A program made the position numbers and the translations under genes. A stretch of 19,640 bases of DNA from Smittium culicis. Its lineage: Eukaryota > Kickxellomycota > Harpellomycetes > Harpellales > Legeriomycetaceae. The stretch covers positions 1 to 19,640 of the forward strand of contig LSSN01002216.1 of NCBI GenBank assembly GCA_001970855.1, written 5' to 3'. The notes under the pieces were generated by a model, which saw nothing but the letters and a program-made list of their open reading frames with translations, had not been told where the DNA came from and made no database searches. Of the stretch, positions 18,913 through 19,640 are shown one piece after another; within the stretch, counting starts at the first letter, position 1, and each line of letters begins with the position of its first letter.

Positions 18913-19640
18913 TTTTTTTTAAGAATATGTGGTAGAATTTTAGTATTATACAACTGCCTTTATTTATAACTAAGGATTTAAAGTAGAAGATTTGATATTT
19001 AGAAATAAATTTTAGGTTTTCAATAAGAAATTTTAAAAAAAAATAAATTTTTACATTTCAATTTTTGAATTAGTATTAAATTTTAAAAAATTTCATGATT
19101 TTAGACATACGAGATTTAAGTTTTTAGTTATTCTTTGCTCCTTGCTTTATTTTATTGTTTTTTTATCTATTAACTATATAATCTAATTTTAAGACTAAAA
19201 AAAGAAGATAAAACTTGTTCTATAGTGTTTTTTATTAGATTTCAGATTCATATTTTCGAATCTTAGAGTTCTTTTATAAAATTTTATTTTAATCGTAGTA
19301 GCAAATACATTCACTCAAAATTATTATTTTTCATTTTTCATTTTTTTCAGCAGCGATTTAATAATCAGATCGTTTATATTTCATCGTGAATTAATTTCTT
19401 CCTATTTTTAACCAATTAAATCAGGTTTGTTTTTTATTAAAATTTCCGGAAAATAGCTCATAAAATGGGTGATTCTTTATGAAGAGATCATTTTATAGTG
19501 TATAGAGTTTCAGAGTATAAAATCGCATAAAAAATAAACGGCCAATGAGTAGAATAATTTACTTTATTTATCAAATAAAATTTATAATTGAAACGAGGAA
19601 ATAGAAAAATCAAAATGCCTTTCTTGCTCCGCCAATAATA
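18913..19640. other. AT-rich right end, no gene recognised
   Basis: AT-rich with long homopolymers. The last 25 bases are GC-richer and on the minus strand read IIGGARKAF then a stop, which could be the end of a gene entering from the right, but this is too short to claim. Confidence 0.4.

Noticed and set aside
1..19640. tRNA or rRNA genes and CRISPR arrays
   Set aside because: Looking for GTTCGANTC-type B boxes with matching acceptor stems and for regularly spaced repeats by eye gave nothing; the GGTTCGGGC at about 13907 lies in exon 1 of acyl-CoA synthetase copy 2.

Overview
The window is nuclear DNA of a very AT-rich eukaryote, most likely a fungus. Three spliced protein genes can be reconstructed: two long-chain acyl-CoA synthetases and one tRNA adenosine deaminase. 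All have short introns (about 70-140 nt) with GT donors and AG acceptors, and they sit in A/T-homopolymer-rich intergenic DNA. There is no sign of bacterial operons, CRISPR arrays or ribosome binding sites. The acyl-CoA synthetases have a fungal-style layout. An early-diverging, AT-rich fungus (for example of the Harpellales/Smittium kind) is my guess from overall character, not something the sequence proves.

Layout. 1-282 (minus) is a fragment of a non-LTR retrotransposon reverse transcriptase running off the left edge. 283-6780 is AT-rich and mostly featureless. It contains a decayed copy (3143-3382) of a small duplicated ORF and a GC-richer island (about 3561-4115) with two perfect stem-loops. 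6821-7112 holds a TATA box and a 50-residue cysteine-containing small ORF. 7536-7796 (minus) is a leucine-rich frame of doubtful status. 8751-10983 (plus) and 13915-11607 (minus) are two complete acyl-CoA synthetase genes, tail to tail. 15647-17754 (plus) is a seven-exon TAD1/ADAT1-type gene. 18687-18912 is the second, open copy of the small duplicated ORF. The rest is AT-rich intergenic sequence.

The most striking observation concerns the acyl-CoA synthetase pair. The 5' part of their third exons is nearly identical over about 650 bp in inverted orientation (9055-9701 against 12910-13556). The first 182 bp match perfectly and most differences are silent. Outside this tract the proteins are only around 60 percent identical by eye. 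This is the pattern of recent gene conversion between an inverted paralogous pair.

Other points of interest are the duplicated 54-codon ORF, the TATA-driven cysteine-containing microprotein, the hairpin-bearing GC island, and the unusual splice sites of the deaminase gene (a 26-nt microexon and AAAAAG acceptors). The two synthetases would activate fatty acids to acyl-CoA. The deaminase would convert A37 of tRNA-Ala to inosine. I see no pathway that links these genes.
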